Below are positions 43,123-52,500 of a stretch of DNA of 64,000 bases, in pieces; position 1 is the first letter of the stretch, and each line of letters starts with the position of its first letter. The notes below the pieces were generated by a model, which saw only the letters and a list, made by a program, of their open reading frames with translations, was not told where the DNA came from and ran no database searches. Both the position numbers and the translations under genes were made by a program. This DNA is from a virus. The DNA lies in the IMG/VR virus record IMGVR_UViG_3300044701_003160, positions 1 through 64,000 of that record, one strand, 5' to 3'.

Positions 43123-44981
43123 TTTGAGTTTGAGACTGCTGCTAAATTAAATCTTACTGAAGTGAGTTTTTGTGATGGTACTGATACTGTTTCTGATGAA
43201 AAATCTAGACGATCTATAGTGGAAACAATAGTAGGAGTAGTACCACCACCAAAGTAACCATAAGAACTACTTGAGGTTGCTGCTAAATCTCTTTTTGCTT
43301 GAGATAACTTAGGTGTTGGTGTTGATACTGTTTCTGTTGAAAAATCTAGACGGTCTATAGTGCAAACAGTAGTAGGAAAACCCCCACCACCAAAGTAACC
43401 ATAAGAACTACTTGAGGTTGCTGCTAATAATTGTCTTGCTTGAGATAACTGATAGGTTCCTGGTGTTGATACTGTTTCTGTTGAAAAATCTAGACGGTCT
43501 ATAGTACAAAAAACATCAGTAGAAGCAAAACCACCACCAAAGTAACCATAAGAACTACTTGAGACTGCTGCTAAACCACTTCTTGCTTGAGATAACTTAG
43601 GTGTTGGTGTTGTTACGGTTTCTGTAGAGAAATCTAAACGGTCAATGGTGCAAAAAACAGCAGGAGTAGGAGAATTTCCACCACCAAAATAACCATAAGA
43701 ACTGCTTGAGGTTGCTGCTAAATCTCTTCTTGCTTGAGACAACTTAGGTGTTGGTACTGATACAGTTTCTGTGGAGAAATCTAAACGGTCTATAGTGCAA
43801 ACAACAGCAGTAGTGGGAATCAAACCACCACCAAAATAACCATAAGAACTACTTGAGGCTGCTGCTAAACTAGATCTTGCTTGAGATAACTTAGGTGTTG
43901 GTACTGATACGGTTTCTGTAGAGAAATCTAAACGGTCTATAGTAGAAACACTATCACCACCCCAATAACCATAAGTTGCAGAACCAACTCTACGGGTTCC
44001 TGTTGCTCCTGATGTTGCTGCTAAATCACGTCTTGCTTGAGATAACTTAGGTGTTGGTACTGTTACTGTTTCTGTGGAGAAATCTAGACGGTCAATCGTG
44101 CAAACAACAGATGGAGCTCCGGGAAGGCCACCACCAAAGTAACCATAAGAACTACTTGAGGTTGCTGCTAATTGAGATCTTGTTTGAGATAATGAAGGTG
44201 TTGGAGTACTTACGGTTTCTGTAGAGAAATCTAAACGGTCTATGGTACAAACATAAGTACCGGGAATATTGCCGCCACCAAAGTAACCATAAGAACTACT
44301 TGAGACTGCTGCTAAACCATCTCTTGTTTGAGATAACTTAGGTGTTGGAGTACTTATGGTTTCTGTGGTGAAGTCTAGACGGTCTATGGTGAAAACACGA
44401 GTAGTAGGAGGAACAAAACCACCACCAAAGTAACCATAAGAACTACTTGAGACTGCTGCTAAATTGTATTTTGTTTGAGATAACTTAGGTGTTGGGACTG
44501 TTACGGTTTCTGTAGAGAAATCTAAACGGTTTATGGTGCTAACAGCAGCACCAATAGGAGGAATACTACCACCACCAAAGTAACCATAAGAACTACTTGA
44601 GACTGCTGCTAAACTCTCTCTTGCTGTAGATAACTTAGGTGTTGGAGTACTTATGGTTTCTGTGGTGAAGTCTAGACGATCTATGGTACTGTAGTAGATA
44701 GGATTTGGACCGGGAGCGACATCAAACCCACCACCAAAGTAACCATAAGAACTGCTTGAGACTGCTGCTAAGAAACTTTTTGCTTGAGATAACTTAGGTG
44801 TTGGTACTGATGTGGTTTCTGTGGAGAAATCTAAGCGATCTATGGTAGAAAAACGAGAACTATTATATCCACCACCAAAGTAACCAGTAGTAGCACTTTC
44901 AGGCCAAGATTCAAAATTTCTATTACTTACATTTAGAACTTGTTTTTTATAGACCTTTTTGAGACCAAATACTCCAGACAT
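43119..44981 (-). CDS. Kelch-like protein with 12 blades (2 x 6), 620 aa
   Basis: Twelve kelch-type blades. The protein begins MSGVFGLKKVYKKQVLNVSN directly followed by the WPESATTGYFGGG linker that opens the second propeller of the larger paralogues. Blade 7 begins after SGATGTRRVGSATYGYW. It thus corresponds to propellers two and three of the 18-blade proteins, with the first absent. Blade 10 is identical at DNA level to a blade of the 37690-40506 gene. Confidence 0.85.
   Translation of the reverse strand: MSGVFGLKKVYKKQVLNVSNRNFESWPESATTGYFGGGYNSSRFSTIDRLDFSTETTSVPTPKLSQAKSFLAAVSSSSYGYFGGGFDVAPGPNPIYYSTIDRLDFTTETISTPTPKLSTARESLAAVSSSSYGYFGGGSIPPIGAAVSTINRLDFSTETVTVPTPKLSQTKYNLAAVSSSSYGYFGGGFVPPTTRVFTIDRLDFTTETISTPTPKLSQTRDGLAAVSSSSYGYFGGGNIPGTYVCTIDRLDFSTETVSTPTPSLSQTRSQLAATSSSSYGYFGGGLPGAPSVVCTIDRLDFSTETVTVPTPKLSQARRDLAATSGATGTRRVGSATYGYWGGDSVSTIDRLDFSTETVSVPTPKLSQARSSLAAASSSSYGYFGGGLIPTTAVVCTIDRLDFSTETVSVPTPKLSQARRDLAATSSSSYGYFGGGNSPTPAVFCTIDRLDFSTETVTTPTPKLSQARSGLAAVSSSSYGYFGGGFASTDVFCTIDRLDFSTETVSTPGTYQLSQARQLLAATSSSSYGYFGGGGFPTTVCTIDRLDFSTETVSTPTPKLSQAKRDLAATSSSSYGYFGGGTTPTIVSTIDRLDFSSETVSVPSQKLTSVRFNLAAVSNSN
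43489..43607 (-). repeat. 119-bp perfect inter-gene repeat, copy B
   Basis: Identical to 38957-39075 in the 18-blade kelch gene. Confidence 0.85.
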
Positions 44982-44987
44982 TTGTTC

Positions 44988-45650
44988 TTACTCTTCTTGA
45001 TATACGTGAGAACCAACATGAGACAGACGAATACTTGTATCTAACCAAGATTTGTATCCTACACTTGATGCTCTTTCAAAAAATGAAAAATCTTCTGGTA
45101 GGAAAGACATATCTTTTCTCATTTCAAGAAAATAATGATATGAATTGTGATATTCTTGTTCTGTTGGAGGATAACTAGAATTATTTAGTGCTGGATAGTA
45201 CTTCAATTCATCTCCATAACGATTTTGAATGTTCTGAAATACTTGACGTTTGATACAACAAAAACCAAATCCAATGTTTTCAATCTGCACCAACCCTTCT
45301 TCTGCGACTGGTGGTGAAGAAATATTGTAATTGTAACGAAGTGGAATACCTTTCATCGGATATGCACCACATACAATATCTCTGTCTGCTAAGATAACCT
45401 TAAGTGCATCTTCGTTTGTAAATCCCACATCAGCATCAATAAACAGAATTTTCTCATACTCAGTATTATTCATATAGAAATTAGCAATTCTTGATCTCGC
45501 TTTGGTTACAAGACTTTCATTCGCTATTGTTAGAAGACCGTGATCGATTCCATTTTTATTCAATCCCTTTCCAAGATTAAAAAGACCTTTTGCAGTCTTA
45601 TCACTTACCATTCCACCATAGCAAGGCATCGCAATCAATACAGAACTCAT
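44988..45650 (-). CDS. GT-A-type glycosyltransferase, 220 aa
   Basis: Begins SVLIAMPCYGGMVSDKTA and has the donor-binding DxD motif in KILFIDADVGFTNEDAL near residue 73, then GAYPMKG and SIGFGFCCIKR-like segments. This matches short GT-A (Anp1/GT2-like) glycosyltransferases seen in cyanophages. Cytoplasmic. Coupled to the upstream oxygenase gene by ATGA (45647-45650) and followed by a kelch gene, which suggests that it glycosylates a virion protein or a carrier-linked glycan (inference). Confidence 0.8.
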   Translation of the reverse strand: MSSVLIAMPCYGGMVSDKTAKGLFNLGKGLNKNGIDHGLLTIANESLVTKARSRIANFYMNNTEYEKILFIDADVGFTNEDALKVILADRDIVCGAYPMKGIPLRYNYNISSPPVAEEGLVQIENIGFGFCCIKRQVFQNIQNRYGDELKYYPALNNSSYPPTEQEYHNSYHYFLEMRKDMSFLPEDFSFFERASSVGYKSWLDTSIRLSHVGSHVYQEE

Positions 45651-46225
45651 ACCATTAACTCCACATTAAAAGAAATAGAAATACGATTTTCATCTGTTGG
45701 GTTTGGATTTACAAAATGAGGTAACCAAGAAGGAAATAAAACTAACTCACCAACCTTTGGAGTATGAGTAAAATGATTTGTATCCACCAAACAACTCTGT
45801 TGAAAATCCATCAATTTTGCAGGCCTTGGATCTTCAAAAGTAATACCTGGAGAACCTTGAGGAAGTGCAACATAATAAACAGCACTCATCCAACCAGTCG
45901 GATGAACGTGTGTAAAATTATATCCACCTTTTGGATTTACATTTCCCCACATCGAACGAATCACAAACTCAGGCCGATTTTGTGAAAGGTCTGAAATAAT
46001 TGACTGAACAATATTAGAAGATTTTTCTAGAAGTGGTTTAAAGGTCTCATTATTCCAGAGAGTTATATCACTCTGCCAACCATTACGATTACTTCTAACT
46101 TCTCCTGGACTCTCTTTTGAAAGTCTTAGAAGTTCTTGTTTATAACTCTCATTCTCTGCTTGATCGTAAATATCGACAAAGTACAAGTCAGTCGGAAAAA
46201 GACTCCGACATTTAATATTAAACAT
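45647..46225 (-). CDS. 2OG/Fe(II) oxygenase-like protein (TIGR02466 type), 192 aa
   Basis: Pattern of the putative 2OG-Fe(II) oxygenase family TIGR02466: YNFTHVHPTGWMSAVYYVA with the His-x-His site (106, 108), GITFEDPRP, GELVLFPSWLPHFVNPN with His170 and Arg181 in ENRISISFN. The metal site has His where typical members have Asp, as in this family. Substrate unknown. It is translationally coupled to the downstream glycosyltransferase gene, so the two may act on the same target. Confidence 0.75.
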   Translation of the reverse strand: MFNIKCRSLFPTDLYFVDIYDQAENESYKQELLRLSKESPGEVRSNRNGWQSDITLWNNETFKPLLEKSSNIVQSIISDLSQNRPEFVIRSMWGNVNPKGGYNFTHVHPTGWMSAVYYVALPQGSPGITFEDPRPAKLMDFQQSCLVDTNHFTHTPKVGELVLFPSWLPHFVNPNPTDENRISISFNVELMV

Positions 46226-46252
46226 AAGATTTTTTCAAATAAATTAATTCTA

Positions 46253-47185
46253 TCAGACTATGTATTTACCTGCAAGAACAATACCTACAGAGTTTGCTGG
46301 AGTTGTTGTAACAAGAATTGAATCTCCTGCTAAAAGTTGTTTTGGTTTTTGGCAGATTTCAACCACACTATTTTTAGGAACAGTTAAGTTATATGCTAAG
46401 TAACCAAGTCTTACACCAGTAGTGCTAATACCACCTACAGTTCCTCCACGAAACACAGAAACTGTAATATCAGCATCAATACTCATATTATAATTTGCAA
46501 GACTGATTGATTGAATTACTGATGGATATGTAACAGAAGTAAAAATTTCTTGGTCAGTTGATATAATTGTTTCTCCAATACCAATATAATTAATATCTGC
46601 TTTTGATGAGATTGTAATAAAGGCATCCAATCCACCATCGTGACCTAATGAATCTGTTGCAATACCAGTTAATGCTTGCAATCTAAGAATATCTGATGGG
46701 TTTGCAACTCTTGGTTGTTCTAAGAGTTCTAGTGAACCTTGATAGGGAATGATAATTCTATTTGCAATAGGAACATTCTGACCACCATTAAAATCTTGTC
46801 TTCCCGAAATATATAAGTTATTTTCAGACTTATTTGTAATATGGATTGATTCGATTATATATTCTCTTCCTGCAGTTGATGGAAAAGAGTATGCAATTCC
46901 TGGTCCAATAAAGATATCACCATTTCTGAATATTTGTGATGATATTATTTGGGATGCTGTTGTACCAATACCCGTAGCAATACCAGACGTAACTGAAACA
47001 TATACTGATGTAGTAATTCCAGTATCGAATGTTCCAGATCCTCCGCCTGATCCCCAAGTAACTCCAGTTCCTGTTGACTGTAATACCTGTCCTGATGATC
47101 CTGTGGTTGAACCTGCAGAAATAGTTGCTGGAATAAACTGTCTACTATCGTCAATAACGGTAGTATTATTAATCTTAATCGCCAT
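46253..47185 (-). CDS. Fibre protein with two beta-sandwich domains, 310 aa
   Basis: N-terminus MAIKINNTTVIDDSRQFIPA is typical of cyanophage fibre proteins. SGQVLQSTGTGVTWGSGGGS is a linker also seen in the collagen fibres. Residues about 85-190 and 200-310 are two beta domains (IHITNKSENNLYISGRQDF; ISVFRGG-like with LTVPKNSVVEICQKPKQLLA) of the small beta-sandwich type at 23863 and 27019. Late motif at 47210-47216. Structural, probably a tail-fibre component. Confidence 0.7.
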   Translation of the reverse strand: MAIKINNTTVIDDSRQFIPATISAGSTTGSSGQVLQSTGTGVTWGSGGGSGTFDTGITTSVYVSVTSGIATGIGTTASQIISSQIFRNGDIFIGPGIAYSFPSTAGREYIIESIHITNKSENNLYISGRQDFNGGQNVPIANRIIIPYQGSLELLEQPRVANPSDILRLQALTGIATDSLGHDGGLDAFITISSKADINYIGIGETIISTDQEIFTSVTYPSVIQSISLANYNMSIDADITVSVFRGGTVGGISTTGVRLGYLAYNLTVPKNSVVEICQKPKQLLAGDSILVTTTPANSVGIVLAGKYIV

Positions 47186-47204
47186 CTTCGTTTACACTCG
47201 GCTT

Positions 47205-48548
47205 TTAGTTATTTAGTTGTGCCTTAAGGTTCTCTACTTCTGCAGATAATTCCTTAACTGCCTCGATTAAAATTCCAATCAGACCATTATAATTCACAGT
47301 CTTTGGATCGCCGTCAGTTACCAATTCTGGAAGAACTTTCTCAAGTTCTTGTGCAATTACACCAATTGACGGTTTTTGATTTGATTTCCAATCAAATGTA
47401 ACACCACGAAGAGACTTAATTGTTTCTAATCCATTCTCAACTGTTACAATATTAGTCTTTAGATTTTCATCTGAAGTTGAATTGAAGTCTTGTGCCTGAA
47501 CTGTTTGAGATGCTGTTAGGTTTGTTACTGAAATTGTTCCTGCAGTAAAGTCTCCAGAAGAATTACGAGCGACAACAGTATTTCCTGTATTTGCTGTGGT
47601 TGCTGCTACTGAAACAGTAATTGCAGTAGATCCATTATAAGTTGTTCCTGAATCATAATTAATAAAGGAACCTGCGGTTAGATTATTTAAATTACTACCT
47701 AAAGGTATTCCAGAAATTTTATTTGCAGAAAGTTTTCCTGTATCAATTCCTGCATTTGCTGCAATATCAGTATTTATAATTGAACTTGTAAGATTTAGTT
47801 TACTATAAACAATTGCAGCAGTTGCAGATACGTCAGAATTTGTAATATTCAAATCTGCAATCATATTAGAAGTTACAGTTCCAGTATCTCCAGTAGAGAC
47901 TAAAGTTCCTGTTGTTGTTGGAAGAGTAATAGTATTATTTCCTGCAATTGCTGATGCTCTTACAGTTGTTGTTTGACTTGTTGAACCATTAAATGCAACT
48001 CCTGTCCCACCAAATGTTGGTAAGGTAAGAGTCTTATTTGTTAATGTCTGTGTCCCACCATTCGTTACTACATCAAAAGAGTTAATGTTCGAACCTGGAA
48101 TACCACCTCTTAAAAGTGATGCATTTAAATTTGTGACTTCTGTTGTCGAAGTAACTGTAAGTGGTGCGGTTCCTGTTGCTACTGTAGAAATTAATCTTGA
48201 TGATGTAGTTGTTCCAGATGCCTTTATATTACCAATAATATCAAGTTTTTCTGTTGGTGCGGTACTTGCAATACCAACATTTCCATTTGCTCTATAAATA
48301 TCAGAACCAGAAAAATCCCAAGTCTGAAGAGCAGCACTTACTAATTGACTTCCGTTTAGATAATATCCAGTTGCAGAAACAACTCCAGATATATTTGTAT
48401 CTCCAATAACTGTAAGTTTTGCAAATGGATTTGTAGTTCCTATACCAACATAAGGTGTTGCTTCTGTGGTAATTCCAATATTTTTATTTGTATTATCAAT
48501 CTCTAGGAAAGAACCAAATTGTGAAAGTTCTCTGTTTCTTGCAGGCAT
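47205..48548 (-). CDS. Tail fibre with S74 intramolecular chaperone, 447 aa
   Basis: Starts MPARNRELSQFGSFLEIDNT, then YVGIGTTNPFAKLTVIGD and a beta-rich region with repeated 20-residue turns (VTSTTEVTNLNASLLRGGIP, NLNNLTAGSF-type). At about 353 the S74 chaperone starts: SDENLKTNIVTVENGLETI, TFDWKSNQKPSIGVIAQELE, ending in a coiled coil (EVENLKAQLNN). It trimerises the fibre and probably self-cleaves before the Ser. No collagen shaft, unlike the 18182-19795 fibre. The end overlaps a late motif. Confidence 0.85.
   Translation of the reverse strand: MPARNRELSQFGSFLEIDNTNKNIGITTEATPYVGIGTTNPFAKLTVIGDTNISGVVSATGYYLNGSQLVSAALQTWDFSGSDIYRANGNVGIASTAPTEKLDIIGNIKASGTTTSSRLISTVATGTAPLTVTSTTEVTNLNASLLRGGIPGSNINSFDVVTNGGTQTLTNKTLTLPTFGGTGVAFNGSTSQTTTVRASAIAGNNTITLPTTTGTLVSTGDTGTVTSNMIADLNITNSDVSATAAIVYSKLNLTSSIINTDIAANAGIDTGKLSANKISGIPLGSNLNNLTAGSFINYDSGTTYNGSTAITVSVAATTANTGNTVVARNSSGDFTAGTISVTNLTASQTVQAQDFNSTSDENLKTNIVTVENGLETIKSLRGVTFDWKSNQKPSIGVIAQELEKVLPELVTDGDPKTVNYNGLIGILIEAVKELSAEVENLKAQLNN
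47210..47216 (-). promoter_or_regulatory. Late promoter motif CTAAATA
   Basis: Minus strand, 24 bases before the ATG at 47185; lies in the final sense codons of the S74 fibre gene. Confidence 0.55.
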
Positions 48549-48562
48549 TTAATGGTTCCTCC

Positions 48563-49048
48563 TTAAAGTGAGTTATAGACTACTAATTCTACCGTCTCAC
48601 CACCAAAACAGGAATCGGCAACACCTACTGAAACTCCATCAGTTGCTGTAAATTCTGTAGGAGCTAATCTGATACCATTAATGTAAACATCAACGAGACC
48701 AACAGTATATGAAACGGAAAATGAAGTACTTCCTATTCCTGCAGTATAAACAGTAGAAGTTCTTGGAGCAACTACCGATTTCCAAGTTACTCCTGCTCCT
48801 GTTGATGCAAGATATTGGCCATTAGATCCAATAGTATTTGCAGCACTTACTGGACCTGAAATAACTAAATTTGAAACTGTTGTAATTCCAAGATTTGCAG
48901 TTGTTGCACCAATACCACCATTAACGTGTAGAGTGTATAATGGTATAGTTGTTCCTATACCTACTTTATTTGTTTGTGGATCTGCAACGATTAGATTAGT
49001 ATCTACCTCTAATCCGTTTTTTATGACGAAATTCTTTTGTACTGCCAT
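48563..49048 (-). CDS. Short tail-fibre protein, 161 aa
   Basis: Starts MAVQKNFVIKNGLEVDTNLI and has VGIGTTIPLYTLHVNGGIG and GQYLASTGAGVTWK linkers shared with larger fibres. The last 65 residues (VYINGIRLAPTEFTATDGVS) are a small beta domain also found at the end of the 24227-27007 fibre. Late motif TATAAATA 27 bases upstream, part of a 14-bp palindrome at 49075-49088. Probably an accessory fibre or fibre adaptor. Confidence 0.75.
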   Translation of the reverse strand: MAVQKNFVIKNGLEVDTNLIVADPQTNKVGIGTTIPLYTLHVNGGIGATTANLGITTVSNLVISGPVSAANTIGSNGQYLASTGAGVTWKSVVAPRTSTVYTAGIGSTSFSVSYTVGLVDVYINGIRLAPTEFTATDGVSVGVADSCFGGETVELVVYNSL

Positions 49049-49074
49049 AGGTGGAGAGCGCCTACCTGTTTTAG

Positions 49075-49088
49075 TTATTTATAAATAA
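49075..49088. promoter_or_regulatory. Palindromic bidirectional late promoter
   Basis: TTATTTATAAATAA is a perfect 14-bp palindrome giving TATAAATA on both strands (minus 49076-49083, plus 49080-49087). It sits 27 bases before the ATG at 49048 on the minus strand and 25 bases before the ATG at 49113 on the plus strand. Confidence 0.75.
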
Positions 49089-49112
49089 TGGAAAGTCTTT
49101 TAAGTAATTTAT

Positions 49113-49562
49113 ATGGCATCTCAAGTTTTTAGTGGGACTAATAATTTTTCTTATACTAATAATACCGGGCAAAATGCAAGAGTCATAATTAATTATATGA
49201 CGGCACGGCTTTCAACTAATAATGTACCACTTATTAGTTTTAGTTGGGGAGGAGTTAGTGGAAGTATGAGTATCGCGTTCCCATCCACCTTGAACGCCGA
49301 CCTTCGTAAATTTTTCACTTTTACTATTGGGAAAAATCTTGCTTTTAGAAATGTTTTAAATCCAGGATCTCTTAATATTTCAACAAAACAGAATAATTTA
49401 TACTCCAATATTGACGATCTGGTGTTCTCTGATGGTTCGGTTGGTCAGATTCTATATCCTATTAGTGGATCACTTCCAACAGAAATATTATTATCATCAA
49501 ATCAAACATTCAGTGCTGTCTGTGGCAGTTATAATATTTTGGTAATTCCTGAAGCAGGTTAA
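49113..49562 (+). CDS. Putative virion protein, 149 aa
   Basis: Starts MASQVFSGTNNFSYTNNTGQ; beta-rich with VRLISFSWGGVSGS-like strands and no signal peptide or membrane helix. Looks like a small structural or cap protein. One of only two plus-strand genes, expressed from the plus side of the palindromic late promoter. Its TAA at 49560-49562 directly abuts the TAA of the convergent giant gene, leaving no intergenic base. No family recognised. Confidence 0.65.
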   Translation: MASQVFSGTNNFSYTNNTGQNARVIINYMTARLSTNNVPLISFSWGGVSGSMSIAFPSTLNADLRKFFTFTIGKNLAFRNVLNPGSLNISTKQNNLYSNIDDLVFSDGSVGQILYPISGSLPTEILLSSNQTFSAVCGSYNILVIPEAG

Positions 49563-52500
49563 TTAAAGTATGTAACTAAATCCACGAGTTGTGAATGGAT
49601 AGATATTTGCTGTTCCTACTCCTGTAGCACTTGCATTAATTGTAACTTCTCCAGTTCCACTTGTAGGACTGATAGTAACACCAGTTCCTGCAATAATTCT
49701 TCTTACACCACTATTTGAAAGTGTTGCATTTTGACCAGAATAAGTAATTGTAATTCCAGCACCAGCACTTACAATATTTCCACCAGTAAAAGTACTCCAA
49801 GAAAGTATTCCAGATCCATCAGTTACGAGAACTTGACCATTAGTACCATAAGATACTGGAAGTTTAAAGTTAAGATCGGAACTTAAAGTCGTAACTCCAA
49901 GTCCAACATAATTACTTCTATCAGTTTCATAAATTCTAACTTCTCCAGTTATTGCAGCATTTCCAACAACATCAAGAGCAGCAAGAGTTGTAGCAACATT
50001 AATACCAACATTACCAGAACCATCAATAATAAATGGTGTAGTATCATTTGAAGTATTATCAACTCTTACGATATTGCCACCAGAAGTTGATTTGATGTAC
50101 AATGAAGGTTCATTATCTGAAACAATTTCAATTTTTGCTGATGGATTTGAAGTTGAGAATCCAAGATAACCAACATTAGTAAAGAATGTCGAAGTTAGTT
50201 CACTTGTTCCTGGAGCACTTCCAAATCTAATTTGATTAAGATTTGGATCGTAATATCCAATACTCTGTCCAGCAAAACTATCATTGTTATTATACTGAAG
50301 AGAATTTAAAGGAAGTCCTGGAGTTGTTCCACCAGCACCAGCCGTTGAGGAAATATAAATTGTTGCAATGCCTACATCAGATCCACCAGAAACTGTAACC
50401 GCACCACCAACAAAATTGAGATTCTTAACTCTACCTACGAAGTTTGTTGCATTTGCTCCAGTATAAATTCCAATTCTTGGATCGGCATCCCAAGTAATAG
50501 TGCTGACTCCTGAGTTTGCATCATAAGTAACGCCAAACGTAAATCCTGTTGCAACAAGATTCAAAAGAGTAGAAAATCCAACATAAGTTCCTGCGGAAGC
50601 GATACCAACACCAGGGCCACCAATCCATCCAAATGGTTCCCACTTATTTTCAGTTACATAAGTCCAACCAATAAAGTTATATTTTTCTGGTTGTGAATTG
50701 AAAGAAATGTCTCCATAATTTCCAGATTCAGTTGGTTTTGAATTTGAAATAGTATACTTTCTTGATACTTCTTCTTCGCCTTGAATGAATAATGAATTTG
50801 CTTCAATATCTGAATTAGTAGTGACTTTACTATTGAAGACTACAGGACCATCAAATTCGGATACGATCTTTTTATCCTTTCCACCTTGAACTCTTATAGA
50901 AGACTCTACAAATAACTTTTGAGTTTCAGTAATATTAACTAAATCATCTGTATTTTTTTCTCCAGTAATTGTTGGAATTGGAGTATCAAAACTTTCTTCC
51001 TTTCCTGTTGCAGAATTGATTTTCTTATTTCCTGCATAGAAACCACCTTCACTATCCATTCCAGTATAAACAACAATACCACCATCAGTTTTTGTTGCTT
51101 GTGCTAAGAACTTTTCTGAAGATGATAATACTCTGTCTTGCTTTTCTGGAAGTGAAGTTGAGTAATTACCAGGTCCATATCCAAGATATTCAAAAGTATG
51201 TCCAGATGCACGAATGATTGAGTTGCGACGAAGTTCAACTGGTCGAACGTGAATTCTACGAACAACTGAACCTGTAACGTGAGTTTGTCTTGGAGAACCA
51301 AGAACGGCTCTCAGAACTGAAACATCACTCGAAGTAACTGCAGTATCAATTCTAAAGATTTCATTATTAATCAATAGATAATCACCAAGATTCAGACCAA
51401 GAGCAACAGCATTTGGAATATTTAAATTGCCAGTATCTGTGGTGGTGTATTGAGTATTAAGAACAGTTGTAATTCCTGCATACTCATAATTCAAACGGCC
51501 AGAAGAACTCTCAGTATCTTTGACTAAATCTCCTGCATAAGATGTTAGAACTGGACGATATGCATATAATGTTCCCGATGCACTAGTAGATGTTGTTACA
51601 GAAGTGCCTACATTAATTACAATCGAAGAGATTCCTACAGAACTATTAACTCTCTTAACAATAAAATCACCATTAAATGCAGACTCGTTTGCGCCACTAA
51701 TATAAATCTTATTATCAACCTGGAATCCGTGACTTGTAGTGAATCCAACGGTTGCAGTACCGGAGGAAGGTGTGTAGGTGAGTGTTGAGATTTCAAGAAC
51801 CTTGCCTGTTGGAATATATCCAGAGTTTGTAGTGACTGTTACTCCTAGACCTGTTGTTGTAAATCCAGAGATTGTTTCTGAAGATATAACATTAATTTCT
51901 TTTGATTTGCCTGTTGATATGCCAGAAATTCTATAAAGAGTGTTATATTCTGCGTTTGTTGCAGAAGAAACTCCAACAATCTTAAAAGTATCTGCAATAT
52001 TATTGGAAATTGACTCAACTATAACTACAGCTTCAGTAAATCCTGTTGTAGAAGAAACTCCAACAACTCTTAATGTATTACCAATACCATATGCAGAACC
52101 ACCATCAATAATCTTAACTGCAGTAATTGCTCCAGAGGAAACTGTAATCTTTGCAGTCGCATTTGAACCTGTGGTTGATCCTGCAAATCCAACTAGCGTT
52201 GCATTATAAAGATCTCCACTAAAACCAGCAGTAGATCCATATTCCGCACCACCACTTATAATACTAACTGTGGTAATTCCAGAGAATCCGTGATCAAGTG
52301 CAGTGTAAATTGTGTGAGAAGTTCCACTTGAAGAAAGAATATCTGTTATTCCAAATCCAACAACAAAAGATTCTAATGTTTCTTTAGTGATACTCTTTTG
52401 AGAATCATCAACTACAACTTCACCAATTGTTGCTGGAAGCGCGTGAGATACTGATGCATCTGGGTCTGAATTTGGATTGTCATTATTTGTTTGTGGATAT

